Shown: positions 49,717 through 63,036, counted from the first letter of the stretch. The stretch is 64,000 nucleotides of DNA from Bigelowiella natans CCMP2755 (GCA_000320545.1 ADNK01001328.1:1-64000), one strand, 5' to 3'. Notes: a model not told the origin generated them from the sequence alone. Translations and numbers: made by a program.

Positions 49717-50640
49717 TAGATTCACACTGATAGCTTCAAGCCAGCAATTATTATAAGGATATATTTTACAATGTATTAATCCGTCAAGATTGCCTCAAAT
49801 TGTGACCACTTAGCTTATCCAGTTATATTACTGCACCAGGAATATTCATGTGCGGTGCATGCATGCAGCAAGCATCATTAGTTGAATAAAATCCCGAGCG
49901 AGCGAGCTACGTTTAGTGCGGATCACTAAATGAAGCAAGCAACAGTAATGTAATGATTTGCAAATGTTGTCTTCATGCACACACATGCATGCATTGCGTA
50001 GCGCTTGCTAGTATAACGTCTCGCATGGATGCGGCAGGTTTTTCAGCTGCCCACAGCATTGTTGTGCTGTTCATGTGTTGTAGCTAGTAGTGCCCTGGCG
50101 CTAGGCGGCTAATAACACAATATCAGTGATGCAGTGCGCATGTAGTCTGGCTACACGTCGTACGTACTGCTCCGTTGTTGTTGCATCATTCATTGTGCAT
50201 AATTCCTTGCTAGCTTGCTGCTAGCTCTAGAGTTGGCTAGCAGCTGCAATCCTCATGGCACTGAGTTGTAGCAATGCTAGTCATGCATTCACAAAATGGC
50301 AGATGATGCGCAGGCATCGTACTTTTAGGTCACGTCGATGAGACGACGATGCCGAAAAACATGGTGTGGATTTACCCAACAACCAAGCATCACAAAGTGT
50401 CATGGCCGTGCTATCTTCGCAGCCTGCGGGACTCAACTAGTCAAAGCCATGTGAGCAAGTGCAAAGCATGCCGGCCGGTGTCGGAAATCTATCCATTTAA
50501 GCAGCCCCTGCGCTGCTTAAGTTTCCTGTTGACTTGCGTTTGTTTGTTTTTTGAGAAGCCAGGTATGGACTATTTTTTAGCTTGCCTCCCGCCCGTTTTG
50601 CCAATCCTGATTTTGAAAGCAAAGGAGGAAATTGTCGTCA
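49717..50640. other. Convergent intergenic island rich in CTAG/GCATGC palindromes
   Basis: From about 49840 to 50330 there are no microsatellites; TGCATGCATGC and GCTAGCTTGCTGCTAGC-like words occur at several places. Lies between the SNARE (+) and the acidic coiled-coil gene (-). A frame at 50349-50723 is unsupported. Confidence 0.72.
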
Positions 50641-53600
50641 TTAGACTGGCTCTTGAATGTAGTGTTCACTACATCCTTCCGAACCTGAATTCCGGTCCCC
50701 AGCTGCTACAGTCGACTTTCTAATTTTATTTGCATTCCCCTTAGGTGTTTCAGTTTTCTTAGTGCTTGAGAACCTAAATTTCAAATATGAGCAAAAGGAA
50801 GCGAAACATGTGTGTTCGTCATACCTCTTTGTTTTCTTTTTTCGATCAATTGAAGGAAATGATGAACTTCGTGACGCTCTCGAATGAGACGCTATTGTTC
50901 TCATTGAACTTTTTTTCTCTTTCATACCATTTTTCTTCACATTTCTACTTTAAATAAAAGGAGGAACACTTAAAATAACCACACACGCTACATTATGTGG
51001 ATCGGTTTTCTGACTTTCTTTTCGGTATCTTCAGGCTTTTCCTCCGATGTTTGGCAGTTTTGGGGCTCTTCATATTCTCGCGACCTAAAAATTATACCCC
51101 AAACTTCTCAACATTTTGCATCCAAAATTTAAACTACATATCCGTGTTCTTACTTCTTCCAAGAAGCTCTGATATTTTCCTTTCCAGCACTTTCTTGGCC
51201 TCCCTTAACTGATATACTTCTGCTTCCGCCCTACTTCGGGCTTCCTTCTCGCGCTTCAGAGCGTTTTTCTCAATACATAGCTGCCTCTGCACTTCCAAAC
51301 GATTTTTCTTCTCATTCGCAACTTGTTGCATACAATCTTTTTTGATGTCTCTAGCTTCCCTCACCACGTTCTTGTACCTCTCCTGTTCGATAATTCGTTC
51401 ATTTGTAGTTAGAGCGATTGATGCTGGAAAACTCATTTATAGATGAGAAAACCTGCATATCTTTCACGCTTGAAGTCTGTGCCTGTGACCTTCTCTGTCG
51501 TGGACGCTTTCTGCCGAAAAATAAAGTATAATTTTTTCAACAATAAGAACATATTGTGATCAACAACTCCAAATCTCACTTAGGCACTGAAGATTTCTTG
51601 TAGGCTCTACTAAGATCGGCCTTCAATTCCTTTATCCTTTTTTCCTTTTAGTAAATCGGTTCGTGTTAGTCATGACCGAGAACAGGTTCTAAATTCTAAT
51701 TACTTCTTTTCGCTTCTGCTTTGGAGATCTCTTCTGATGTTTCGGAGGGAAATATGGGTTTTCTGCACGAACAGAATTCCTCCTTGACTTTCTCATGCTC
51801 CCTCGCCTTTTTGAAACTGAATTGAATAGCAAGACTATTTTTAGGCTTTAACTTTTACAAAAAAAGAAACTCATACCTTTGGTGTTTACTACGGTGTTTC
51901 GCTTGATCTTTCGTCTATCAGTCTGAGTCTTTATCCGTGCGATTTCTTTCTCTATCTTTCTTCTATACTCGCTAGGCTTTGGGCTATAAATTCCATTTTT
52001 AGACTTGGGCATTTGCTTTTTTTGCTCAGATTTTATAGAATTTTTAATGGCTCGCTCCAAACTCTCTTGTTTTGTTTTGGTTGGGGCAGAAAAATCTGTT
52101 GCTTCGTCTACAACAGGGCTGCAGTCGTACTCGTCATCATCCGCAGAATCGTCGTATGTATCACCCTTCACTTCTTCCTCTTCCCCAATATCCTGTTGAC
52201 CGGACTTTACCCGTGTCTTTTGATCTGTGACCTTGCCCTTTTCTGTATCAGCTTTAGCAGCCTTACTTTTTCCAAACACACTGTTATTACCATCGAAATC
52301 GTCGCTATTACTTATCTTCATCCCTTTTTGTTCTTTCTTCACGCCTGTGGAATCCCCGCCTTCATCAAAATTACTTGCTTGCGTAGTCACCTTTTGTTTT
52401 CCGCTCTCTTCCAATCTTGCAGCGTTATGACCCCCCTCTTCATCATCGTCACCGTAGTCATCGAAGTCATCATCGTCATCACCTTCAGCCTCGCCACTCT
52501 TCTTCTCTTCTGGCTTCTTCGTCTCTTCTTCCTTCTTTTTCTCCTCCTTCTCATCTTCGTCGCCATAGTCATCGAAGTCATCATCGTCATCACCTGCTAC
52601 ATGATTTTTCTTCTCTTCTTCTTTCTTCGCCCCTGCCTCCTCCTCCTCATCATCACCGTAATCATCGAGGTCGTCATCGTCATCACCTGCAGTATGATCA
52701 CTTTTCTTCTCTTCTTGCTTCTTCGTCTCTTCTTCTTTTTTCTTTTCCTCCTCCTCTTCGTCATCGCCGTAATCATCGAAGTCATCATTGCCATCTGCTA
52801 CAGCCTCTTCACTTTTCTTCTCTTCTTTCTTTTCCTCCCCCTCCTCTCCGTCAGCATCAAAAGCATCGAACTCACCATCGCCACCTGCAGCTTCATCACT
52901 CTTCTTCTCTTCTTGCTTCTTGGCTTCTTCTTCTTCTTTTTCCTTCTTCTTCTTCTCCTCCTCCTCTTCATCTTCGCCAAAAGCATCGAAGTCATCATCG
53001 TCGTTATCCACAGCTTCATCACTCTTCTTCTCTTCTTGCTTCTTGTTCTCTTCTTCTTTTTTCTTTTCCTCTCCCTCTCCATCTTCGCCAAAAGCATCGA
53101 AGTCATCATCGGCATCAGCTGCAGCTTCATCACTCTTCTTCTCTTCTACTTTCTTCTCCTCCTCCTCTTCATCTTCGCCAAAAGCATCGAAGTCATCATC
53201 GTCGTTATCCACAGCTTCATCACTCTTCTTCTCTTCTTGCTTCTTGTTCTCTTCTTCTTTTTTCTTTTCCTCTCCCTCTCCATCTTCGCCAAAAGCATCG
53301 AAGTCATCATCGGCATCAGCTGCAGCTTCATCACTCTTCTTCTCTTCTACTTTCTTCTCCTCCTCCTCTTCATCTTCGCCAAAAGCATCGAAGTCATCAT
53401 CGTCGTTATCCACAGCTTCATCACTCTTCTTCTCTTCTTGCTTCTTGTTCTCTTCTTCTTTTTTCTTTTCCTCTCCCTCTCCATCTTCGCCAAAAGCATC
53501 GAAGTCATCATCGGCATCAGCTGCAGCTTCATCACTCTTCTTCTCTTCTACTTTCTTCTCCTCCTCCTCTTCATCTTCGCCAAAAGCATCGAAGTCATCA

Positions 53601-54199
53601 TCGTCGTTATCCGCAGCTTCATCACTCTTCTTCTCTTCTTGCTTCTTAGACTCTTCCTTACCGTTCTCCATTTCTCCTTCATCGCCATCCTCATCGTTAA
53701 AGGCGTTGGTTTTACTGCCGATCTCTTCATTGGCTTTATTTTCTCTATCCTCCTTTTTCTCACCAGCTTCCTGGTCCAACGAGTCATCTATGTCCAACAT
53801 TTCCTTCAATTTCCGTCCAGGAGAAGACTTTGATTTAGGATCTTTCATAAACGTGGACAATCAAAAATTGTCATTGATTTGATCGTGTGATCTACTTGGC
53901 ATGTGAATATTGCGAGGTCGTAGACATATTAACTTAAAATGGTTAAACATACTTTCTTCATGTTCTTTCTCATCATCATCATCATTCTTTTCACTCTCCA
54001 AGGCTCTTTCTCCTTTCAGTTCCGTTCGATCATTCTCGTTTCCCTCTTCTCCAGCTCCCTGAACTGGATCACTTTCTCCATGCACCTCGTCCTTCAGCTT
54101 ATCTTTACCTAGGAAGATCCAGATTCAGACTTAGATGTAAATAGCACCCTCCACCCCCCTCACCTCTATTGTTCAATCACCAACAAACACATACTCTCT

Positions 54200-54289
<90 letters not shown>

Positions 54290-54653
54290 TACGCACAACC
54301 ACTTATGAATGATGCGTATCTATCTTTGTTAAATACATATATTTCTCAGATCTCACTTTCATCATCACCACTGCCCGCTTCATTCGCCGTCTCTGAGGGT
54401 TCTACTTTCTTTTCCATCGCGGCATTATTATCTAGACGAATAAAGATTGCACGAAGTAAGATTTATTTCAGAATCAAAAGACTTGGAAGAAACAAACAAA
54501 CTGGAGTCACGGCGATCACGAGGTTTTCTTTTCGGCCAATTTAGTTGCATATTTCTCAATGTAAGGGAACAGATGATTCAAACCTCCTCCAGAAATGTCG
54601 TCATCCTCAAGACCAAGATCTAAATCGTCATCAAGATCGAAATCGTCGTCCAT
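50641..54653 (-). CDS. Acidic tandem-repeat and coiled-coil protein
   Basis: I do not recognise the family. The start at 54653 gives MDDDFDLDDDLDLGLEDDD. Acidic exons follow at about 54430-54380 and 54108-53955, then one large exon (about 53842-51881) of Glu/Asp/Lys-rich sequence. Within it, units of the type KKSDEA..DDDDFDAFGED recur, three of them as nearly identical 201-bp (67-residue) copies. Later units change to DFDDYGDDEEE. Smaller exons (51815-51470) are basic (KRRGSMRKSRRNSVRAENPY). An exon at about 51425-51150 encodes a coiled coil (REARDIKKDCMQQVANEKK; EAEVYQLREAKKVLERKISE), and a short Ser/Lys-rich tail ends near 50641. Opposite charge blocks suggest a scaffold or nucleic-acid-associated protein, but that is only a guess. 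Confidence 0.6.
52946..53640 (-). repeat. 201-bp coding tandem repeats
   Basis: At least three near-identical in-frame copies of 201 bp (67 residues), plus flanking partial units. Each copy alternates two half-units, FDAFGEDEEEEEKKVEEKK and FDAFGEDGEGEEKKKEEENK. Identity between copies at the base level is very high, which points to recent expansion or homogenisation. Confidence 0.9.
54198..54290. repeat. (CT)n(AT)n compound microsatellite
   Basis: A CT run to about 54248 passes directly into an AT run to about 54288, in an intron of the acidic coiled-coil gene. Confidence 0.9.
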
Positions 54654-55612
54654 AGTTTATTTCTTGTAGCCGCGCACGATGTATCCCTGTCCGTCGCCGC
54701 AACTGCTAACACCAATTGTGCAGTGAAATAGAAGAGTATTATGCGTGCAAACTTGACGACGCAGACCCCTCGTATCACCTAGAAGAGGCGAACGTTTCGC
54801 CCTTCAGAGGTGTGCACAGCCGTCCAGAGTAGTGAGATTGTACGCTGCTCGAGTTTGTTGAGGCGTTTTATGACGGGAATTTTCAACATGACGACTAGGC
54901 TATCTCAAAGTCGTAGGCTATAGATAGCCACCATTTCAACAAGGTTATTCGCAACATCGGTTACATTTCGAAATATCGTGGTGTGGAGACAGGTCCAGGC
55001 TAAAACTTGTGTGACAATAATTACAATAATATTTTGTTTGATCATTGCGGTAAAACAGTAGACGGAAAACATCCATACTATCAATCAGTCCAGACAAGAA
55101 ATCCTCTTCGTAGAGAAACATCGATATCTTTTGCTACATATTCTTCCACAACAACTTACAACAACCACAACAGCAACAACAACAACAACAACTTACAATA
55201 CGGAAGCAGCTCCCGGAGTACTGATCACAAAGAGACCTCCACCCACCTCAACCAGGCCGCAGGGATAGGAAGGGCTTGAAACTTGGGTAGCCTCAGGGCT
55301 CTCTCGAGGTAATTTGGTATTGCAAGAAAACGAGAGATGACGGGAAAAGTCCTTACGCTGTTTGTCCACAGATCGATGAATTATGTAGTTGCCTCTCCTC
55401 TGTACTCACCTGCAAGATCGGTGGCAAGTCTGCCCTCTTCTGGAAAAGCCTCTTATCTTGTCCTTGACGACACCGTTCCAAATCCCAATTTTTTAGGGGT
55501 CAGCAGATAGTTATTAATATCTTTGCTGCTGTACCAACATTTGACCGTATGCTAATGCAAATGTAAGATCGGAGAACGATGACCGACGACACTTGTATCA
55601 TCATCTTTTTAG
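54654..55612. other. Divergent region; possible 5' exons of the transporter
   Basis: An Asn/Gln-rich frame at 55007-55279 and a 58-codon frame at 55337-55513 (MTGKVLTLFVHRSMNY) could encode the cytoplasmic N-terminus of the downstream transporter, but I could not join them in phase. No CTAG/GCATGC texture. Confidence 0.4.
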
Positions 55613-56204
55613 CAGACAGGATCCAAATATGCGTGGGGAAGCCTGGCACTATGTGTTGCAACATGTAGCCTGACTTCTATTCTACTAGGGTAACTATATA
55701 TGCAAACAGGGTGGTGGTGGTGGTGGTGGTGGTGGTGTCCTTATCCTTGACAAGCACGCACGTATACTTCATCATTGTCACTGGCATTCCACATTCAGTA
55801 GTTTGAACTTGTTGACTGCGAGGAAGCTTTGGGCGTTTAGTCTTTACTGTACGAATGTGATAAAGAAGTTATATCATAGAATTCTCTGTCTACGTAAAGT
55901 AAGGAGTGGCCATACTTTTTCAGATATGATGTCGGAATTATGTCGGGAGCACTTCCTCTTATGAAAGTGAGAATACTTTCCACCTCGATATTCCTTGTGT
56001 TCATCATCATCATCATCATCATCATCACTATTATCATCATTATCTCGTATTTAGGAAGCTTTGGATATGGACAACTTCCAAGTCGGCATCATTGCAGGAA
56101 GTTTGAATTTTATCGCTGGACTAGGAGCCCTCCCTTTCGGGTATTACGTCTATCTGCTATGTCATTAACCAGGCACATGCTGATGAGTAATTAAATACAT
56201 ATGC

Positions 56205-56258
<54 letters not shown>

Positions 56259-58430
56259 CATCGCCTGGTCATGTGTATAACTAAAATCACCATTTTATTA
56301 CTTGTTGTACTACTGTGATAATAAAAGGCAACTCGCCGACGTATTGGGTCGGAAGATTGCAATGGTTAGTGATATAAAAAGAAATACTGTTGTCATGCAT
56401 AATTGATAAAGTGACTACTCACTGCTGAACAATGACGACACTGTTTCTTCCTCTCTTCTCCTCCCTCTCCTCCTCCTCCTCCTCCTCCTCCTCCTCCTCC
56501 TCCTAGATTGTGGCCTGTATAGCATTCGCAATCGGCACCGGACTAATGGCAGCTAGTACAGGTGGGTGATTAAACTAGTGTTGGGCACATCGCGGATTTT
56601 AAGCATGAAACTCTTCTATTTAATAACGCCATGATTGAATCGTATTCTCCTTACTTTCCCTGTTCTTACTTGTCCCGTAAATGTTGTTCACTCTTGCTCT
56701 CTCCCAGATTTTTCTATGCTTCTCGTTGCACGGGGGATCATGGGTTCCGGCGTTGGTAGTGAAGAGAAATAAGACAGAAAGAAAGAAAGAAAGAGAAATA
56801 GAAAATGAAAGCTTACATGTCCGTCGTTCCTTCATTCGTTATGGGGTGTTGCCTAGTGATAGATGATACTCACTGTCAGGTGCAACCTTTGTTATTGCTC
56901 CAGTGTATCTGGCCGAGTTAGTACCAGCAGAAGTATTCAATACACAATTAATCAAAGGAAGAACCAGAAAAAAAATTAAGAGGAAGAAGAAGGATGCAGA
57001 TAGCAAAATACCGTGCGCCTCCCCCCCCCCCCCCCTCTCTCTCTCTCTCTATTCTCTTCCCTGAACGGTGCGTGTGACGTGTAGGTACGGGGCGCTCTTG
57101 TTTGCTGCTTCGATATTTGCATAAACGTGGGGATCTTGCTAGGGTTGATATTATTTCTACACAGCACTGACACGATCAAATTAATAATCTTGCCATGTAT
57201 TATTATTCTTGCACTGGATGACCAGTGTGTGTATGTATGTACCAGTGTGTGTATCATCAGTGTCTTATTGTTTGCTGATATCCTGCTGCCTTACTGTTCC
57301 ACAAGATTTGTCGGTGGGTACGTTATTGACACATATCTCGAGGCAAGCGGTAACGTTAAATGGAGGTAAATAATCAAGCAAAACCACAACAAGTGTTCCC
57401 CTCCCCGATCCTGTTCTTCATCTCCTCTCCCTTTCATCAACAGTTACCATCGCGTGCATGCTATCTTCCAAGATTTCGCTGCTATCTCGCACTTTCTTAC
57501 CCACCACCCCTTTGTATCTTCTCCACACTCATTTGAACAACGACGCTGCTTCCTGGTGAGAAGAAGCACAACGCACAGCATGGGGGAATGACTCGTCATC
57601 ATCACAATACCACTATCACCATTATGATCATGGTGATCATTTCTTAGGCTGATGATAGGGGTGGGAACGATCCCTCCTATTGCCATCGCTTTGGCGTCAA
57701 TTTTCCTCCCCGAGTCTCCACGTTGGCTTGTGCAGATGGGGAGGAGAGCAGAAGCAGAGGTATTTGCTACGACCCATTCAAGTATTATCATTACTGTTAC
57801 TTACTATTTGCTGCTGCTAATACCCGATCCCCTCCTTCCTTTATACATGGCATGGCATCTGTTTATTCTCTGCTTCTGTATTGCTCCCCATTAGATGGGG
57901 GATAAAATGTTGTATGACTGAAAGCTGTTGCTTCTGCTACTACCACTACAACAACAACTTATTGTATGAACAGGCTGCTCTCTCCCGCGTGGTGGTTGAT
58001 CAGCGGTTGGTTCAAGAGGAAATCGACGTCATGACGACCATGATGCACTCTGAGATGGTATAATGATTACTATTACTATCATTATCATTATTAGTAGCAG
58101 CAGCAGCAGTCTCCCCCATGGATGGATCAGCATCCATCCACACATCTCACAAATATTCTTAAAAATTAACAACAGGCTGCAAGTTTTAAGCAGCTGCTGT
58201 CACCTTCTACAAAGTCGATGCGTCGTGCACTTCACGTAACACTCGGTATTAGAAGATCACCGAGGGAGAGGGGAGGAGAGGGGGGAGGAGGAACTAGTAC
58301 CACTAGATTTCTAATTTATCCTGGTTGTGTTTGCTCGTGTGTTTGTGGGTTATCGCTGATGGTTTCAAGGATGGTTTCCTAGTAGAAGTAGAAGTAGTAG
58401 TAGTAGTAGTATATATAGGAGGAGGAGGAT

Positions 58431-58462
<32 letters not shown>

Positions 58463-60735
58463 GGCTAATATATATTACTTCTACTATTAAGGTCTTTCCA
58501 TCCTGCAGCAAGCAACAGGATCGGGTACAAGTAGTAGTATCTTGTTTACTCATTTCTCTGCCAATCGGGCTGCTAGGTGTTGTTCCTTACTGATATCCAT
58601 CACTATATGAACTATAGAGGCAGCGATTCTCTTCACTCCTCTCATTCTCAGTAATGCTGGTGTCAAATCCACACGTGCTCAGGTACTACAGTAGTATCAG
58701 TAGAACGAACAAATGAAGGCTGCTGCTTTGTTGTTTTCCCCTTTGGGAATCGATTTATTATTCCAATAATGTCATCCTGCTGCTGCTGTCATGGTGGTTG
58801 CGTTTGATAGGTGTTGTGATGATTATCATCTCATTGTGTATCTGTCTTTCGCCATCAAAACAGTTGATGTGGGCTCTTCCTGTTGGAGTGGCAAAGCTAT
58901 TGGGAGAACTTATTTCAGTCCCTATTCTTGATAAAGTAATATAATAATGATGATGATGATGATGATGACGATGATGGTGGTGATGGTGGTGGAAGTGACA
59001 TCCCCATCCTATAGAACAAATAGAGGGGGATTATTATCAGCCAGCAGACCCTCGTAGATAGCAGTAAGAAGAGTATTCGAAGTACTATTAGTGAAAGAGA
59101 AATAATACTAATCATGATGATGATGATGATGATGATGATGACGATGATGGTAACAATAACCACCATTGCTGGAAAAAAGGCTGGACGGCGTCCGCTACTG
59201 TTAGCGGGAAATCTGCTGCAAAGCATTTTCTTGGGGGCTCTAGGTTTTGCCATACAACAACTACAACAACAACAACAACAACAGATGAGATAACCAAAAT
59301 ATCGACGAAAGAGCACGACTTTTCCCATCATCATCATCGTCATCGTTATCATCGTCACCACCATTATTATCATAACAATACCACGTGTTCCGGTGTCCTC
59401 CTCCTCCTCCTCGTCGTTGTTGTCTGTTTTGTTTACAATATTTCTTATAGCCGTCGGGTTTGCCTACAAGTGGAATTGGCACATCTTGATTGCGCTCATA
59501 AGTGCATTTATGCTGTCGTTTGAGATAGGTAGATGACAAACAAAGGATAGAGCAGCAGCAGCAGCAGCAATAATCTAAATAATATGGTGGTGGTGAGTTT
59601 TGCTTCCTCTCAAGAGGTCACAAACTGTAGTCAGTCGCCGCTCTTTGTCATCATAATTTTAATAGATCGATGGCATTATCTTCATCATCATCATCATCAT
59701 CATCATTTTCTTTCCTCCTGAATTGTGTGGCCCCAAAGTTTTTCTCTGCTGCTACTCCTCCAACTTGTTGTCGTGAGTTCTCCTTTCTCTGCTACTGCTT
59801 GTCTCATGATCATCATCATCATCATCATCGCCATCATCATCATGATGCAGGGGCACCGATTGCGTGGTTGATGCCGTCGGAGCTCTACAACTCGGGTGAT
59901 AATAAGCAGTGATATCATGATAGTGATGATGATGAGGAGGAGGAGGAGGAGGACGACGATCATGATGGATGTGCATGCCTCTTCTTCCTTCTTCTTATTC
60001 TCCTTCTCTTGTTCCGTTTTATTGATGATGCAGGTTACCGTGGTCGTGCGCAGTCTGTTTCTGTAATCATCAATAGATGCACAAGCGGCATGGGTAGTAG
60101 TAGTAGTAGAAGTAGTAGTAGCAGCAGCAGCAGCAGCAGCCAGTAATATGCCCAATACCTACTATCTTCATCAATGAACAAAACAACGCAGTGCGAGTCT
60201 TAAAAGCAGTAACGATAGTAAGGGAATATTACAGGGAAGAAGAGATAGAAGAATAAATGCAGCACATCATCATCATCTTCTTCTTCTTCATCATCATCTG
60301 TATATCATCACTACCGTGGATTGACTGCCTCCTCCTCCTTCTCCTCCTCCTCATCCTCCTCCTTACGGTGCTCTAATTGTAATGACAAAAACAAACTTAA
60401 CATATGGGCTGCTGCTGCTGCTGCTGCTGCTACTACTACTACTTATTCCATATGTCAGTGGTTTTGACGTTTCCGATGTTGTTGGACTATTGCGGCTCTC
60501 CAGGTTCGTTATCCATCATTCGCTCGTAGACGCGCACACACGCACACACAGCTCACTTTCTTTCTCTCTACCACCAGGGCTGTTTTGCTACTTCGCGTTG
60601 ATCGCATTTGGGTCTACAATTTGGACGTATTTTGCGGTGCCTGAGACAGCCGGTCTATCCCTTGAGGAAATAACAACATTGTTGCGAGAAGAAAGCTTTG
60701 GTCATCTCAGCGAGGCCTCCCATATCCTCCCGTAA
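55613..60735 (+). CDS. MFS sugar-porter-type transporter
   Basis: Twelve-helix permease of the sugar-porter type, substrate unknown. About 20 short exons. In order: TM1 YAWGSLALCVATCSLTSILL, joined to GYDVGIMSGALPLMK; DNFQVGIIAGSLNFIAGLGA; the loop motif GQLADVLGRKIAM; ACIAFAIGTGLMAAST; MLLVARGIMGSGVG; VYLAELVPAEVRGALV with CINVGILLG; the mid-loop LPESPRWLVQMGRRAEAE; SILQQATGS at TM7; LMWALPVGVAKLLGELIS; AGRRPLLLAGNLLQS; NWHILIALISAFMLSFEI; GAPIAWLMPSELYNS; GYRGRAQSVSVIIN. The terminal exon, 60578-60735, gives VPETAGLSLEEITTLLREE. All the hallmark motifs are intact, so it looks functional. Introns are packed with TCA, CTC, CTA and AT runs. The first exon is unresolved. Confidence 0.83.
56209..56254. 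repeat. (AT)n microsatellite in a transporter intron
   Basis: Perfect AT run in the intron between the exons for TM2 and the GQLADVLGRK loop. Similar AT runs occur at 29841-29873, 39463-39486 and 60850-60876. Confidence 0.9.
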
Positions 60736-60848
60736 TGATAATTCAACTTAGAAATAGTTAAACACATGCACCGACACCGTATATTTGGAGTCTTACTCCT
60801 CTTCCTCCTCCTCCTCCTCCTCCTCTTTCCCTCATTGAGTCATCATCC

Positions 60849-60881
<33 letters not shown>

Positions 60882-61778
60882 TAATGTAAGTATATCTTTT
60901 ATCTCGAAAGTTGGACAACCAATAAGGCGAAGAGACTTGGAGCTCGAAACAAAGATCAATGACTGTGTTTTTTCTCCTCTGTCGTGATCATCTATACCTT
61001 CTTTCTGTCCCCCTCCCTCCTCCTCCTCCCTCATCAGCTCTTCTCGGCCTAGGGGGCGATCATCATCTTTCTCCTCATCTTCAGGGACTCCAGTTCATAC
61101 AACCTCAAAGAGAATGATGATGATGAATAATGTGAGGAAGAACAGGAATATGAACAACAAGAACAACAACAAGAAAGCAACAACAACAACAGCAGCGAGC
61201 AGCAGCAGCAAGAAGAAGAATAAGGGCAGAGTCGCCTTTACTCATCAATCATCTTTCAGAATTGCAGCCATTACCACTGCTTCTTCTTCTACTACTACTA
61301 CTACTACCACTACTACCACTTCTGCTACGCACGAAGAAAAGGGGAATACAACAAGACCCCATTTAAACGATGATGGTGATTCCAAAGGTTATGCTACTCA
61401 CACAGAAGGTAGCTTGATAGTCATCGATGATGCCATGTGCAATATACTTCGCAGTATAGGGTTTGGTTCCTTCTTTGTCCAGCCAATCGCTGCTATCATC
61501 ATTTTTCCCACGACGACGGTATGATTTACTTCTTACCGCATTTTCCTCAGGGGTGAAGGCACACGACAATGAGGTGGAAAATGATGATGATAGAAAATTG
61601 TAAGACCGATGATTGGTACAAAGTGTTAAAAATAAATATATCATAAAGATTGTATTATAGTTTATACATATAGTTTTTCGTCTATAAGTACGTAGTGCTC
61701 ATACCTTTTTTAATATATTAGTAATCCATATAGGTGTATAGATGATATGCACCGGGGTAAATAACCTTAAAATATAGC

Positions 61779-61822
<44 letters not shown>

Positions 61823-62860
61823 TGTCAACATACCATTCCTGTAATTTAATTTGAATCAGCGACGAGTGTTACTGATAGCAATCATGCAGTTTATTTTATT
61901 TTATGGCTTAAAAGCCCATAGCGCAGTATGAAACGTAAGCGTAGACACTGTTATTGTGTGACTAATTGCAATAAAGACCCCATCCAGCGTGGTGTGCATT
62001 AAGGGATGTTGCATTACATCACAAATGCGAATAATAAACATGCGCGAACGTTGTAACGATCGTGTACGCTATGTTGATGCATTTTCGGGCATAACAAATA
62101 CAGCAATTGTCATTCATTTATTGGAATATTCGCTGATTTAGCGCTCACATCAAGATGTGCTCATTTGCAACTTGCAAGCATGTGCTGTGTGCACACTTCT
62201 AATAAGCGCTATGCAGGTGCGTGCTAGCGTGGTGTTTCATTTCGTGATAAGTAACAAGCTCGTAAGCAGCACTCATGCATCATCTACCGCTTTAAAGCGT
62301 AGGGCGCAATAAAAGTAAATGACTAATGGCTACCGCCTACGACAATAATAAGCTGCATGTCCATATAGCATGCATACAGGATAGCTAGATGACAGAACTA
62401 TATGACATGCGTACGTAATACTCGGATGAGCTTGCAGTGGCACTACATCTAGATGTCATGAGACCCGCAGCGATTGATCGAGACTCACACGGCTATGCTT
62501 AGTAAACCAATTTGTCACAATGTGCGTTGCTGCGGAGTGCGTTTTCAGCAGTCATCGTGTGCATCGCTCGATGACTTAATGCGTTCCAAATTCAGTGCAA
62601 GCCGAGTTGGTCATCACATAGCGCTCATCCAAGAATGCTTCAACTTGACGATAAGAATCATGAAATATGTGTAGAACATACAAGGCTTGTGGTCGCCGTA
62701 ATCGATTGCGCGCGCATGCTGCACATTTGTACGCCTATCAGTTGAATTGGCATGGACATCGTATTACTGTATATCACTGAACTTGTACTGTAGACGAAGA
62801 CGGAAATACATATAATAAGCATCTTTATATCCTGCTGACTAAAAATACGAGACTGCTGCT
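60736..62860. other. Convergent intergenic region with low-complexity frame, GT run and palindrome-rich island
   Basis: A frame at 61114-61524 (Asn/Lys then Thr/Ser-rich) is composed of trinucleotide repeats and I do not call it a gene. A GT run lies at about 61786-61821. From about 61860 to 62720 follows an island with GCATGC, TGCA and CTAG words (for example ATAGCATGCATACAGGATAG near 62365), like the other convergent gaps. Confidence 0.6.
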
Positions 62861-63003
62861 TTAATTTGGGTGCAAATGGCGCCTCTCCCCCTTACTCTGC
62901 AGCTCCCCACGAAGAATTGGTGAAATACACCACCACGACAAGGCAACCACAGCAACCACCAAACTGGCGCCGATGATTGTCCAAGTATGATCCTTTGATT
63001 CAC

Positions 63004-63036
<33 letters not shown>

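Noticed and set aside
50349-50723. 124-codon + strand frame after the SNARE gene
   Set aside because: No domain or splice context; overlaps the predicted 3' end of the minus-strand coiled-coil gene.
52013-53833. Very long open frames on the + strand opposite the acidic repeat gene
   Set aside because: They are complements of GAA/GAT-rich codons and encode only Phe/Leu/Ser or His/Arg runs; the minus-strand frame has the meaningful periodic protein.
61114-61524. Asn/Lys/Thr-rich frame downstream of the transporter
   Set aside because: Composed of AAC, ACT and GCA repeats with no domain; may be a 3' UTR or noncoding sequence.
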